Source of the DNA: CALZJC01 sp041574955
Lineage (GTDB): Bacteria; Acidobacteriota; Thermoanaerobaculia; Multivoradales; JAHEKO01
Length of the DNA: 29,704 bases
Assembly: GCA_041574955.1 (NCBI GenBank)
Contig: JBFGNS010000034.1
Coordinates: forward strand, 1-29,704
Direction: 5' to 3'
The translations under genes were made by a program, and so were the position numbers. The notes under the pieces are model-generated. The model worked only from the letters and a program-made list of their open reading frames with translations. It did no database searches and had not been told where the DNA came from. Below, in pieces: positions 1-10,799 of the stretch (the stretch's first letter is position 1; each line of letters opens with the position of its first letter).

Positions 1-443
1 CGGCCAGCGGAGTGGGGCGCGCTTGCAGGACCGAGGTGCGTATGCCGGGGCTGGTGCCGAGGTCCCTCGCTACGCTCGGGATGACAGTGGCTGCGCAGGG
101 CTGGGGTCGGACTACGCGGGGTCGGCCGGCGGAGTGGGGCGCGCTTGCAGGACCGAGGTGCGTATGCCGGGGGTGGTGCCGAGGTCCCTCGCTGCGCTCG
201 GGATGACAGCGGCGAAGAGCACCGGGGTCGGACTCCCGGGCGCTGGCGAGCGGGCCGGGGTGCGTGTGCCCGGGGGTGGTGCCGAGGTCCCTCGCTGCGC
301 TCGGCATGACAGCGGCGAAGAGCACCGGCCGGCCCGGTGGCTGCCGATGCCGTCAGTTCTTGTCGTCCCGAGCGTCAGCGAGGGACCTCAGCGCCGACGG
401 TGCGGAATCGCGTCGGGAGCCGGGGGACCCGCGCGGGTTGCCC
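1..443. repeat. Intergenic degenerate tandem repeats with three direct and one inverted 29-bp core
   Basis: No credible gene lies in this stretch. Positions 1-122 and 123-about 235 are near-identical at their left ends (1-50 against 123-172, one or two mismatches), giving a period of 122 bp. A third, shorter unit follows after 103 bp. Each unit carries the core CCTCGCTGCGCTCGGGATGA, with one or two base changes, inside 59-87, 181-209 and 284-312. An inverted, slightly diverged copy lies at 361-389. The segment GACAGCGGCGAAGAGCACCG follows copies 2 and 3. The core has mirror symmetry (GAGCG..GCGAG) rather than a long hairpin. From memory, this kind of core is a common interspersed intergenic element in several GC-rich phyla. 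The repeats may continue left of the window. Short ORFs over them are artefacts. Nothing encodes a transposase. Confidence 0.85.
427..438. repeat. 12-bp perfect palindrome just downstream of rnc
   Basis: ACCCGCGCGGGT lies 6 bases beyond the rnc stop codon on the minus strand. It could fold as a 4-bp GC stem, but no T-tract follows. It is at best a weak 3'-end structure for the rnc transcript, and may simply be chance in GC-rich DNA. Confidence 0.3.
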
Positions 444-1136
444 TCAAGCGGTAAGCTCCTCGAGCGCGGCGGTGGCGGCGGCCTGCTCGGCCAGCTTCTT
501 GCTCCGGCCTTCGCCGCTGCCCAGCAGCCGATCGCCGAGCCAGCAGTCGATCCGGAACCGCTTGTCGTGGTCGGGGCCGGCGGTGCCCACCTCGCGGTAG
601 TCGGGCCGCCCCAGGCCGCGCCCCTGGAGCAGCTCCTGCAACCGCGTCTTGGAATCGCGCGCCGCGCCGCCCTCCCCCGCCTCGACCGCCGCCTCGACCA
701 GCCGATCCGCCACCGTCCGCGCCGCCTCGTAGCCGCCGTCGAGGAACACCGCTCCCAGCACCGCCTCGAGCGCGTCGGCCAGCAGCGACGCCTTGGTGCG
801 GCCACCCGAGCGCTCTTCCCCCACGCCCAGCCGCAGCGCCTCGCCGACGCCGAGCTCGGCGGCGCGCCGCGCCAGCACGCGCGAGCTCACCAGGTGGCCG
901 AGCCGCCGCGTCAGCTCGCCCTCGCTGCGCCGCGGGCGCTCGGCGAACAGCCGCTCGGCGGTGGCCAGACCCAGCACCGCGTCGCCCAGGAACTCGAGCC
1001 GCTCGTAGTCCGCGTCGAGGCCCCGCTCGTTGGCGTAGGAGCGGTGGGTCAGGGCGCGCTCGAGCAGCTCGCGGCGCTCGAAGCGGTAGCCCAGCCGCTG
1101 CTCGAAGGCGTCGAGCCTGGGACCGTCTCCGCTCAT
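444..1136 (-). CDS. rnc: Ribonuclease III
   Basis: This is a 230-aa cytoplasmic endonuclease that cleaves double-stranded RNA, chiefly the stems of pre-rRNA and some mRNAs. The family signature ERLEFLGDAVLGL spans residues 45-57 and contains metal-binding E48 and D52. The second acidic pair, D121 and E124, lies in the ADALEAVLGA segment. A double-stranded-RNA-binding domain fills residues about 160-228, beginning at DSKTRLQELLQ and ending with the KKLAEQAAATAALEEL helix. Length and domain order match typical bacterial RNase III. It starts at ATG 24 bases after the mutL stop and appears to be the last gene of the glyQ-to-rnc cluster. No clear Shine-Dalgarno precedes it, so it may depend on translation of mutL. 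Confidence 0.96.
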   Translation of the reverse strand: MSGDGPRLDAFEQRLGYRFERRELLERALTHRSYANERGLDADYERLEFLGDAVLGLATAERLFAERPRRSEGELTRRLGHLVSSRVLARRAAELGVGEALRLGVGEERSGGRTKASLLADALEAVLGAVFLDGGYEAARTVADRLVEAAVEAGEGGAARDSKTRLQELLQGRGLGRPDYREVGTAGPDHDKRFRIDCWLGDRLLGSGEGRSKKLAEQAAATAALEELTA

Positions 1137-1160
1137 CGGCGGCTCTTCATGGGCGGCTTC

Positions 1161-2936
<1,776 letters not shown>

Positions 2937-2982
2937 CTGCCGCGATTCTAGACCGCCGGCGGCGGTCCGGCCGCTCGCTCGG

Positions 2983-3984
2983 CTACCCCTTCGCCACCAG
3001 CTCGATGAGATCCACCACCCGGTTCGAGTACCCCCACTCGTTGTCGTACCACGACACCACCCGCACCCAGCCGTCGGCGGCGGCGGCGGTCGACAGGGCG
3101 TCGAAGATCGACGAGTGCGGGTTGCCGATGATGTCGGACGACACCAGCGGCGCCTCGCTGTACTCGACGATGCGGGCCATCGGGCCGGCGGCGGCGGCCG
3201 CGACGGCGGCGTTGACCTCGGCGATGTCCGGTTTCTGCCTGAGGCGGCAGGAGAAGTCGACGATCGAGCCGTCCGGCACCGGCACCCGGATCGCCAGCCC
3301 GTCGAGCTTGCCGGCCAGGTGCGGCAGCACCTTGCCGACGGCGCGCGCCGCTCCGGTGGTGGTCGGGATGACGTTCTCGGCGGCGGCGCGGCTGCGCCGC
3401 AGGTCCTTGTGCGGCACGTCGGCCAGCCGCTGGTCGTTGGTGTACGCGTGGACGGTGGTCAGGAAGCCCTCCTCGAGGCCGAAGGCGTCGTCGAGGATCT
3501 TGGCCAGCGGCGCCAGGCAGTTGGTGGTGCACGAGGCGTTCGACACCATGCGGTGCTCGGGCAGGAGCTTGTCGTCGTTGACCCCCAGCACCACCATGGC
3601 GTCCAGCTCGTCCTTGGGCGGCACGGTCAGCACCACCTTGGGAGCGCCGGCGGCGATGTGCAGCTCGAGCTTCTCGCGGTGGCGGAACACACCCGTCGAC
3701 TCCACCACCACGTCTACCCCGAGCTCGCCCCAGGGCAGCTTCTCGGGCTGGCGCTCGGCGGTCATCAGCACCCGGTCGCCGTCGATGTACATCGCCTCCT
3801 CGTCGACCTCGACCTTCTTCGGAAAGGCGCCCATGACGGTGTCGAAGCGCAGCAGGTAGGCCAGCTGCTCGTTGTCGAACAGGTCGTTGATCGCCACCAC
3901 CTCGATGTCGTCCCGCTCGCTCAGGATGCGAAACACGCTGCGGCCGATGCGGCCGAAGCCGTTGATGCCTACGCGCACTGCCAT
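2983..3984 (-). CDS. gapA: Glyceraldehyde-3-phosphate dehydrogenase (canonical, NAD-type)
   Basis: A 333-aa glycolytic GAPDH converting glyceraldehyde 3-phosphate, phosphate and NAD+ to 1,3-bisphosphoglycerate. Canonical features are present: Rossmann motif GINGFGRIGR (7-15), D34 in AINDLFD favouring NAD, catalytic C152 in SNASCTTNC, H179 in VHAYTNDQ, phosphate-site TTTGAA near 208-213, R233 in IRVPVP, and YDNEWGYSNR near the C-terminus. The ATG at 3984 is chosen because it starts the GAPDH fold and overlaps the upstream gene's stop by one base (TGATG), with a strong AAGGAGGA site 6-7 bases upstream. The reading frame is open further upstream, but that part is only a shadow of the preceding gene. 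Confidence 0.97.
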   Translation of the reverse strand: MAVRVGINGFGRIGRSVFRILSERDDIEVVAINDLFDNEQLAYLLRFDTVMGAFPKKVEVDEEAMYIDGDRVLMTAERQPEKLPWGELGVDVVVESTGVFRHREKLELHIAAGAPKVVLTVPPKDELDAMVVLGVNDDKLLPEHRMVSNASCTTNCLAPLAKILDDAFGLEEGFLTTVHAYTNDQRLADVPHKDLRRSRAAAENVIPTTTGAARAVGKVLPHLAGKLDGLAIRVPVPDGSIVDFSCRLRQKPDIAEVNAAVAAAAAGPMARIVEYSEAPLVSSDIIGNPHSSIFDALSTAAAADGWVRVVSWYDNEWGYSNRVVDLIELVAKG

Positions 3985-4991
3985 CAGTCGTCCTCCTTGC
4001 GGTCGAGGGCGGCCAGGCGGCGGATCAGGTCCACCACGCGGTGGGCGTAGCCCCAACCGTTGTCGAACCACGAAAGCGTCTTCGAGACGCGGTCGCCGAG
4101 CGTCATGGTGGCCATCGAGTCGAAGGTGCTCGAGTAGGAGCTGCGCACGATGTCGGAAGAGACGATCGGGTCGTCCTCGTAGGCCAGGATGCCGGGCCAG
4201 CGCGACACCGCGGTGCGCACCACCTCGTTGATCGCGGTCACCGTAACCGGCTTGGCGTGCCAGCAGACCAGGTCGACCACCGAGCCGTTGGGCACCGGCA
4301 CGCTCATCGCCTTGCCGGTGATCCGGCCGCGCAGCTTGGGAAACAGCCCGACGATCACCTCGGCGCTGTTGGTGTCCTGCGGAATGATGTTCTCCGCCGC
4401 CGCGCGGCCGCGGCGCGGGTCCTCCGCCGGCACGTCGGCCAGCCGCTGCTGGTTGGAGTAGGCGTGCACCGAGGTCATGAAGGCGCGCTCGATGCCGAAC
4501 GCCTCGTCGAGCAGCTTGACCACCGGCGCCGCGCAGTGCGCGGTGCACGAGCCGTTGGAGACGATGCGGTCGCTGGCCACCAGGTGCTGGTCGTTGATGC
4601 CCATCACCACCGTGCGGTCCGGCGGGTCGAGCGGCGGCACGCACAGCACCACCCGCCGGGCGCCGGCGGCCAGGTGGCGCTCCATCTCGTCGCGCGTGCG
4701 CGGCCGGCCGGTGGCCTCCACCACGATATCCACCCCGTGGTCGCCCCACACCGCGTCGCCGGCCAGCATCGGAATCTGGCGGCCGTGGACGTAGAGGTGC
4801 CCCTCGCGGATGCTCAACTCGTCGGGGACCGGTCCCAGCACGGTGTCGAAGCGGATCAGGTACTCGAGCGCCCGCTGATCGGCGGGGTCGCTGATCGCCA
4901 CGATCTGCACCTCTTCACTGCCGTGCAGTATGCGGAACAGGTTGCGCCCGACGCGGCCGATGCCCGCCAGGCCCACTCGTATCGGTTGCAT
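3984..4991 (-). CDS. Divergent GAPDH-family dehydrogenase (paralogue of the adjacent gapA)
   Basis: A 335-aa protein alignable end to end with GAPDH. Catalytic residues are kept: C149 in SNGSCTAHC and H176 in VHAYSNQQ. The cofactor motif is GLAGIGRVGR (7-16) and D35 is retained. Several usually fixed positions differ: the Rossmann N of GINGFGR is replaced, TTTGAA becomes QDTNSA (205-210), the phosphate-binding arginine becomes S230 in MSVPVP, and NEWGYSN becomes NGWGYAH. The QDT segment recalls, from memory, the VDT of erythrose-4-phosphate dehydrogenase (Epd), but Epd keeps the arginine. Substrate is therefore uncertain. ATG 4991 is preferred over GTG 4994 because AGGGAGA at 4998-5004 is 6 bases away. 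It follows ppdK by 43 bases and overlaps gapA by one base. Confidence 0.88.
   Translation of the reverse strand: MQPIRVGLAGIGRVGRNLFRILHGSEEVQIVAISDPADQRALEYLIRFDTVLGPVPDELSIREGHLYVHGRQIPMLAGDAVWGDHGVDIVVEATGRPRTRDEMERHLAAGARRVVLCVPPLDPPDRTVVMGINDQHLVASDRIVSNGSCTAHCAAPVVKLLDEAFGIERAFMTSVHAYSNQQRLADVPAEDPRRGRAAAENIIPQDTNSAEVIVGLFPKLRGRITGKAMSVPVPNGSVVDLVCWHAKPVTVTAINEVVRTAVSRWPGILAYEDDPIVSSDIVRSSYSSTFDSMATMTLGDRVSKTLSWFDNGWGYAHRVVDLIRRLAALDRKEDD
3991..3998 (-). promoter_or_regulatory. Strong ribosome binding site of gapA inside the upstream gene
   Basis: The minus strand reads AAGGAGGA here, 6 bases before the gapA ATG at 3984. It lies within the last codons of the divergent GAPDH gene. It fixes the gapA start and suggests gapA is translated efficiently in its own right, as well as being coupled to the upstream gene. 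Confidence 0.8.
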
Positions 4992-4997
4992 CACGGT

Positions 4998-5004
4998 CTC
5001 CCTG
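4998..5004 (-). promoter_or_regulatory. Ribosome binding site of the divergent GAPDH gene
   Basis: The minus strand reads AGGGAGA, 6 bases before ATG 4991 and only 3 bases before the in-frame GTG 4994. The spacing favours the ATG. Confidence 0.6.
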
Positions 5005-5034
5005 TCGACTGTTTTGGACTGGCCTTTCGGAGCT

Positions 5035-7740
5035 TCACTTTTCGTACCCCAGCTTTGCCCGCGCCGCCGCCAGCCGCGCCACCGGCACCCGGTAGGGCGA
5101 GCAGGAGACGTAGTCGAGACCGCAGCGCTCGAAGAACGCCACCGAGCTGGGCTCGCCGCCGTGCTCGCCGCAGATGCCGATCTTGAGCCCCTCGCGCGCG
5201 CCGCGTCCCCGCTCCACCGCCAGCTCGACCAGCTGGCCGACGCCCTCGCGGTCGAGCCGCTCGAAGGGGTCGTCGGGCAGGATGCCGGAGTCGATGTACT
5301 GCGGCAGGAAGCGGCCGACGTCGTCGCGCGAGTAGCCGAAGGTCATCTGGGTGAGGTCGTTGGTGCCAAACGAGAAGAAGTCGGCATGGGCGGCGATGCG
5401 GTCGGCCACCAGCGCCGCCCGCGGCACCTCGATCATCGTGCCGATCGGGATGTCGAGCTCGAGCTGCTGCTCTTCCGCCACCCGCGCCAGCACCGCGGCG
5501 GTGCGCTCGCGCAGCCGCGCCATCTCCTCCTCGGTGCCCACCAGCGGCACCATGATCTCCGGCCGCGGCCGCTTGCCGGCGGCGACCAGCGCGGCGGTGG
5601 CGCGCACGATGGCCTCGACCTGCATGTCGTAGATCTCGGGCGTGGTGAGACCCAGCCGGCAGCCGCGGTGGCCGAGCATCGGGTTGAACTCGGCCAGCGC
5701 CTCGGCCTTGGCGGCCACTTCGCGCGGCTCGATGCCGAGCTGCCGGGCCATCGCCGCCAGCGCCTTCTCCTCGCGCGGCAGGAACTCGTGCAGCGGCGGG
5801 TCGAGCAGCCGGATGGTCACCGGCAGGCCGTCCATCGCCGCCAGGATGCCCTCGAAGTCCGCCTGCTGCACCGGCAGCAGGTGGCCGAGCGCCTCGTCGC
5901 GCTTGTCGGGCTCGGGACTGAGAATCACCTGCCGCACCCACGGCAGCCGATCCTCTTCGAAGAACATGTGCTCGGTGCGGCACAGCCCTATGCCCACCGC
6001 GCCCAGCCGGTGAGCGACGCGCGCGTCCTCGGGGGTGTCGGCATTGGCCCGCACCGCCATCCGGCGCTCCTCGTCGGCCCAGCCGAGCAGACGGGTGAAG
6101 GCGATGGCGCCCGGGGTGTCCGGCTCGCCGCCCTCGATCAGGCTCTCGAGCACCGCCGAGGGTCGCGCCGCCAGGGCGCCGGCCAGCACCTCGCCGGCGG
6201 TGCCGTCGATCGACAGCTCGTCGCCCTCGCGGAACACCTGGTCACCCACCCGCAGCTCGCCGGCCTCGTCGTCGACCGTCAGCGCATTGGCGCCGACGAT
6301 GCACGGCTTGCCGAGGCCGCGCGCCACCACCGCGGCGTGCGAGGTCATGCCGCCGCGCGAGGTGAGGATGCCCTGCGAGGCATGCATCCCGACGATGTCC
6401 TCGGGCGAGGTCTCGTCGCGCACCAGCAGCACCGGTCCATCGGCCGCCATCTCGGCGGCGCGGTCGGCGGTCAGCGCGATGCGGCCCGAAGCGGCACCCG
6501 GTCCGGCGGCCAGGCCGCGCGCCAGCAGACGGCCGGCGGCGATCGCCGCTTCCTTCTCGCGGCGGTCGAAAACCGGCGCCAACATCTGGGTGAGCTGCTC
6601 GCCGCGTACCCGCGAGAGCGCCTGCCGGGAGTCGATCAGCCCCTCCTCCACCATCTCCGAGGCGATCCGTACCGCCGCCGCGCCGGTGCGCTTGCCGTCG
6701 CGCGTCTGCAGCATGTACAGCTTGCCGTGCTCGATGGTGAACTCGACGTCCTGCATGTCGCGCCGGTGGTGCTCGAGCGTGTCGCAGACGGCCACCAGCT
6801 CGCGGTACGCCTCGGGGAACTCGGCCTCCAGTCCGCCCTCGGCGTCTACCGCGGCGATCGAGTGCGGGGTGCGGATGCCCGCCACCACGTCCTCGCCCTG
6901 GGCGTTGACCAGGAACTCACCGTAGATCCGCTTCTCGCCGTTGGCCGGGTTGCGGCTGAAAGCCACACCGGTGGCGCAGTCGGGCCCGCGGTTGCCGAAC
7001 ACCATGGTCTGCACGTTGACCCCGGTGCCGGAGTCTTCGGTCAGCCCGTGAAGACGGCGGTACTCGCGCGCGCGGCGGATGTTCCAGCTGTCGAACACCG
7101 CCCGCACGCCACCCCACAGCTGCTCCATCGGGTCCTCCGGAAACGGCTGCTTGCCGTGCTCGGCGATCACCCGCTCGTAGCCGGCGATCACCTTGTCGAG
7201 CCCCTCGGGGCTGATCTCCGAGTCCCAGCCCGCCCCTTCCTCTTGGCGCACCTGGGCCAGGATCTTCTCGAAGTGGTGGTGGGGCGCTCCCAGCACCACG
7301 TCGCCGTACATCGTCAGCAGCCGGCGGTAGCAGTCGCGGATGAACCGCGGGTCGTGGCCGTTGCGGATGTGGGCGGCGACGATGTCGTGGTTGAGCCCCA
7401 GGTTGAGGACGGTGTCCATCATGCCTGGCATCGACACCGGTCCGCCCGAGCGCACCGACAGCAGCAGCGGGTCGTCGGGGTCGCCGAACTTGCGGCCCTG
7501 GAGCTCCTCGAGGCGGTGCAGCTGCTCGGCGAACTCCTGCTCGAGGCCGTCGGGGAGCCGTCGGCCCTGCTCGTGGTAGAGGATGCAGGCCTCGGTGGTG
7601 ACGGTGAAGCCCGGCGGCACGGGCAGGCCGAGGCTGCTCATCTGCGCCAGACCGGCGCCCTTGCCACCCAGCAGCTCTTTCTGGTCACCGCGGCCCTCGG
7701 CGTCGCCGCCGCCAAAGAAGTAGACGTACTTAGTGCTCAT
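5035..7740 (-). CDS. ppdK: Pyruvate, phosphate dikinase
   Basis: A 901-aa PPDK, which interconverts pyruvate + ATP + Pi and phosphoenolpyruvate + AMP + PPi. Domain order is standard. An N-terminal nucleotide-binding domain has GGKGAGLAQM at 25-34 and SMPGMMDTVLNLG at about 103-115. The swivelling phosphohistidine domain has SRGGMTSHAA with H468. The C-terminal PEP-binding barrel carries FSFGTNDLTQMTFG and the catalytic-cysteine motif ICGEHGG. The start is ATG 7740, overlapping the glyS stop by four bases (ATGA), so translation is coupled. Next to two GAPDH-family genes it makes sense as a reversible glycolytic/gluconeogenic PEP step. I recall glyS-ppdK adjacency from alphaproteobacteria, so the pairing is not unique. 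Confidence 0.97.
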   Translation of the reverse strand: MSTKYVYFFGGGDAEGRGDQKELLGGKGAGLAQMSSLGLPVPPGFTVTTEACILYHEQGRRLPDGLEQEFAEQLHRLEELQGRKFGDPDDPLLLSVRSGGPVSMPGMMDTVLNLGLNHDIVAAHIRNGHDPRFIRDCYRRLLTMYGDVVLGAPHHHFEKILAQVRQEEGAGWDSEISPEGLDKVIAGYERVIAEHGKQPFPEDPMEQLWGGVRAVFDSWNIRRAREYRRLHGLTEDSGTGVNVQTMVFGNRGPDCATGVAFSRNPANGEKRIYGEFLVNAQGEDVVAGIRTPHSIAAVDAEGGLEAEFPEAYRELVAVCDTLEHHRRDMQDVEFTIEHGKLYMLQTRDGKRTGAAAVRIASEMVEEGLIDSRQALSRVRGEQLTQMLAPVFDRREKEAAIAAGRLLARGLAAGPGAASGRIALTADRAAEMAADGPVLLVRDETSPEDIVGMHASQGILTSRGGMTSHAAVVARGLGKPCIVGANALTVDDEAGELRVGDQVFREGDELSIDGTAGEVLAGALAARPSAVLESLIEGGEPDTPGAIAFTRLLGWADEERRMAVRANADTPEDARVAHRLGAVGIGLCRTEHMFFEEDRLPWVRQVILSPEPDKRDEALGHLLPVQQADFEGILAAMDGLPVTIRLLDPPLHEFLPREEKALAAMARQLGIEPREVAAKAEALAEFNPMLGHRGCRLGLTTPEIYDMQVEAIVRATAALVAAGKRPRPEIMVPLVGTEEEMARLRERTAAVLARVAEEQQLELDIPIGTMIEVPRAALVADRIAAHADFFSFGTNDLTQMTFGYSRDDVGRFLPQYIDSGILPDDPFERLDREGVGQLVELAVERGRGAREGLKIGICGEHGGEPSSVAFFERCGLDYVSCSPYRVPVARLAAARAKLGYEK

Positions 7741-9853
7741 TCCTGGTCGTTTCCCTCCCGCTGCCGGCGCCGGTACTCGGCCTTGTCGACCACCATCTCG
7801 GTGAGCCGAGCGGTGCGCGACAGCGTCCGTTGAATCGATTGCAGCAGAGCGAGGCGGTTGTGCCGCAGCTCGCGGTTCTCGTCCATTACCAGAACCTCGG
7901 TGAAGAAAGCCTCCAGGCTGTCGGAGAAATCGGCGATCAGCCGCAAACAGGTGCGGTAGTCGCCGGCCTCGGCAGCCTGCTTGGTGCGGGTGCGCAGCTC
8001 CGAGCCGTCCGCCGCCAGCCGGCGCTCCGCCGGCTCCTTGAGCAGCCCTTCGTCGAGCCGGTGCTCGGGCGCGTCCTTGACGATGTTGGCGATCCGCTTG
8101 GCCGCCAGCACCACCGCCAGGAAGCCCGGGCGGTCGCGCACCCGGTGCAGGGCGTCGACTCTCGCCTCGAGGTCGGGCAGATGCTCGACCCCGGCCGCCA
8201 GCGCCGCCTCGATCTCGTCGTAGGCGTAGCCGTCGAGCGCCAGCAGGTGGCGGATGCGGTCGTGAAGGAACGGCCGCAACGCGGCCAGGATCTCCTCGCC
8301 GCTCCGCTCCAGCCGGTCGCCGTACAGCCGCACCGCGCGTGCCGCCACCAGGTCGAGGTCGAGCTCGAGCTTGGCCTCGAGCGCGATGCGCACCACCCCT
8401 TGGGCCGCCCGCCGCAGCCCGAACGGGTCCTTGCTGCCCGACGGCACCAGGCCGAGGCCGAAGATCCCCACCAGGGTGTCCAGCCGGTCGGCGAGGGCGG
8501 TGGCCGCTCCCACCCGGCCGCGCGGCACCGCGTCGTCGGCCGCGGCCGGCAAGTACTGATCGTAGATCGCCTTCCACACCGCCGCCGGCAAGCCGTCGGC
8601 GCGCGCGTAGACGCCGCCCATCACCCCCTGCAGCGAGGTAAACTCCTTGACCATCTCGGTCACCAGGTCGGCCTTGAGCAGCGCGGCGGCGCGACGCGCC
8701 GCGGTGCGCTCGCGCTTCCAGCCCAGCTGCTCGCAGATCTCCACCGCCAGCTTCTCGAGCCGCGCCGTCTTGTCGGCGTAGCTGCCGAGCTGGACGTGGA
8801 AGGTGAGCCGGTCGAGGCGCCGCGCGTGCTCCGCCAGACTCGACTTGCGGTCCTCCGCCCAGAAGAAGCGAGCGTCCGCCAGCCGCGCCTCCACCACCCA
8901 CTCGTTGCCGGCGCGCACCCGGCCAGCCGGATCGTCCGCCCGGTCCATCACGGTCAGGAAGCCGGGCAGCAGCTTGCCGTTGCGCTCCACCGGAAAAGCG
9001 CTCTGGTGGTCGCGCAAACTCGAGCGCAGCACCTCCCGCGGCAGCTCGAGGAACCGCTTGCCGAAGCGGCCCCGCACCACGCCGGGCACCTCGCACACTG
9101 CCGCCAGCCGGTCCAGCAGCTCGGCGTCCTCGACCAGGCTGCCGCCCAACTCCTCGGCCTGGGCGCGAAACTCCTTCTCCAGCCGCTCGCGGCGGCGCTC
9201 GAAGCCGACCACCACGCCGCGGCGCGCCAGCTTGCGGCGGTAGTCGGCGGCGTCGCGCACCTCGAACGGCCGCGGTGCCTGCCAGGCGTGGCCGCGCGTG
9301 GTGCGGCCCGAGCGGATGCCGAACAGCTCGAACGGCACCACCTCGCCGCCGAGCAGTGCCACCACGCCGTGCACCGGCCGCACCCAGGGGCCGAGTCCCG
9401 CGCCCCAACGCATGGTCTTGGGCCAGCTCAGCTGGCGGATGGTGTCGGGCAGGATGTCGGCCAGCAGCTCGGCGCTCGGCCGGCCCTCGACCGTGCGCTG
9501 CGCTGCCAGGTACTCGCCGCGCGGCGTCTCCACCCGCTCCAGATCGTCGGTCGAGACGCCGGCCTTGAGAGCGAAGCCCTCGGCGGCGCGTGTCGGCCGG
9601 CCGTCTTCGTCGAGACCGGCGCTCACCGGCGGCCCGACCAGCTGCTCGCTGCGGTCGGGCTGGCCCTCCGGCAGGCCCCGCATGATCACCAGCAGCCGCC
9701 GCGGCGTGAATCCGGTCTCGACCTCGGACGGCGTCAGCCCGAGCGCCATCAGCTGCTCGAACAGCCGGCTGCCCAGCTCGGCGGCGCCGCGACCCGCCAT
9801 CTGGGCCGGAATCTCCTCCGAGCGCACCTCGAGCAGTAGCTCCCTGTCGCCCA

Positions 9854-9854
<1 letters not shown>
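7737..9854 (-). CDS. glyS: Glycine--tRNA ligase beta subunit
   Basis: A 705-aa beta subunit of the two-subunit bacterial glycyl-tRNA synthetase, responsible mainly for tRNA binding. The N-terminus LLLEVRSEEIPAQM and GFTPRRL match the family, as do WPKTMRWG near 150 and the central KADLVTEMVKEFTSLQGVMGG block. The C-terminal part is the helical anticodon-binding region (FFTEVLVMDENRELRHNRLALL). ATG 9854 overlaps the glyQ stop by one base (TGATG), and its own stop overlaps the ppdK start, so glyQ-glyS-ppdK form one coupled unit. Length is normal. A long open frame on the same strand over this gene is a compositional shadow. Confidence 0.97.
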
Positions 9855-10747
<893 letters not shown>

Positions 10748-10766
10748 GGCACCCGTCGCACCGGGA

Positions 10767-10779
10767 GTGAATTATTCAC
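10767..10779. promoter_or_regulatory. Operator-like inverted repeat overlapping the glyQ -10 element
   Basis: GTGAATTATTCAC is an inverted repeat with 5-bp arms and a 3-base centre, lying on the proposed -10 box. A repressor could bind here, but such a short palindrome may be incidental. Confidence 0.35.
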
Positions 10780-10798
10780 ACTGCGTTCTGTGGAGCAA
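10771..10798 (-). promoter_or_regulatory. Putative promoter of the glyQ-glyS-ppdK cluster
   Basis: On the minus strand TTGCTC (10793-10798) is followed after 16 bases by AATAAT (10771-10776), a 5/6 match to the -10 consensus. The -35 match is poor beyond TTG. The island is AT-rich against very GC-rich surroundings and lies in the recO-glyQ gap. Initiation a few bases downstream would give a leader of roughly 15-20 bases before the glyQ ATG. Confidence 0.5.
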
Positions 10799-10799
10799 A

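Noticed and set aside
1..390. CRISPR array
   Set aside because: Repeats are only three, imperfect, spaced by about 100 bases with duplicated rather than unique spacers, and no cas gene is near.
2983..4749. A 588-aa version of GapA with a 255-residue N-terminal extension
   Set aside because: The extension is an out-of-frame reading of the upstream GAPDH paralogue. The true start has a strong Shine-Dalgarno and the canonical N-terminus.
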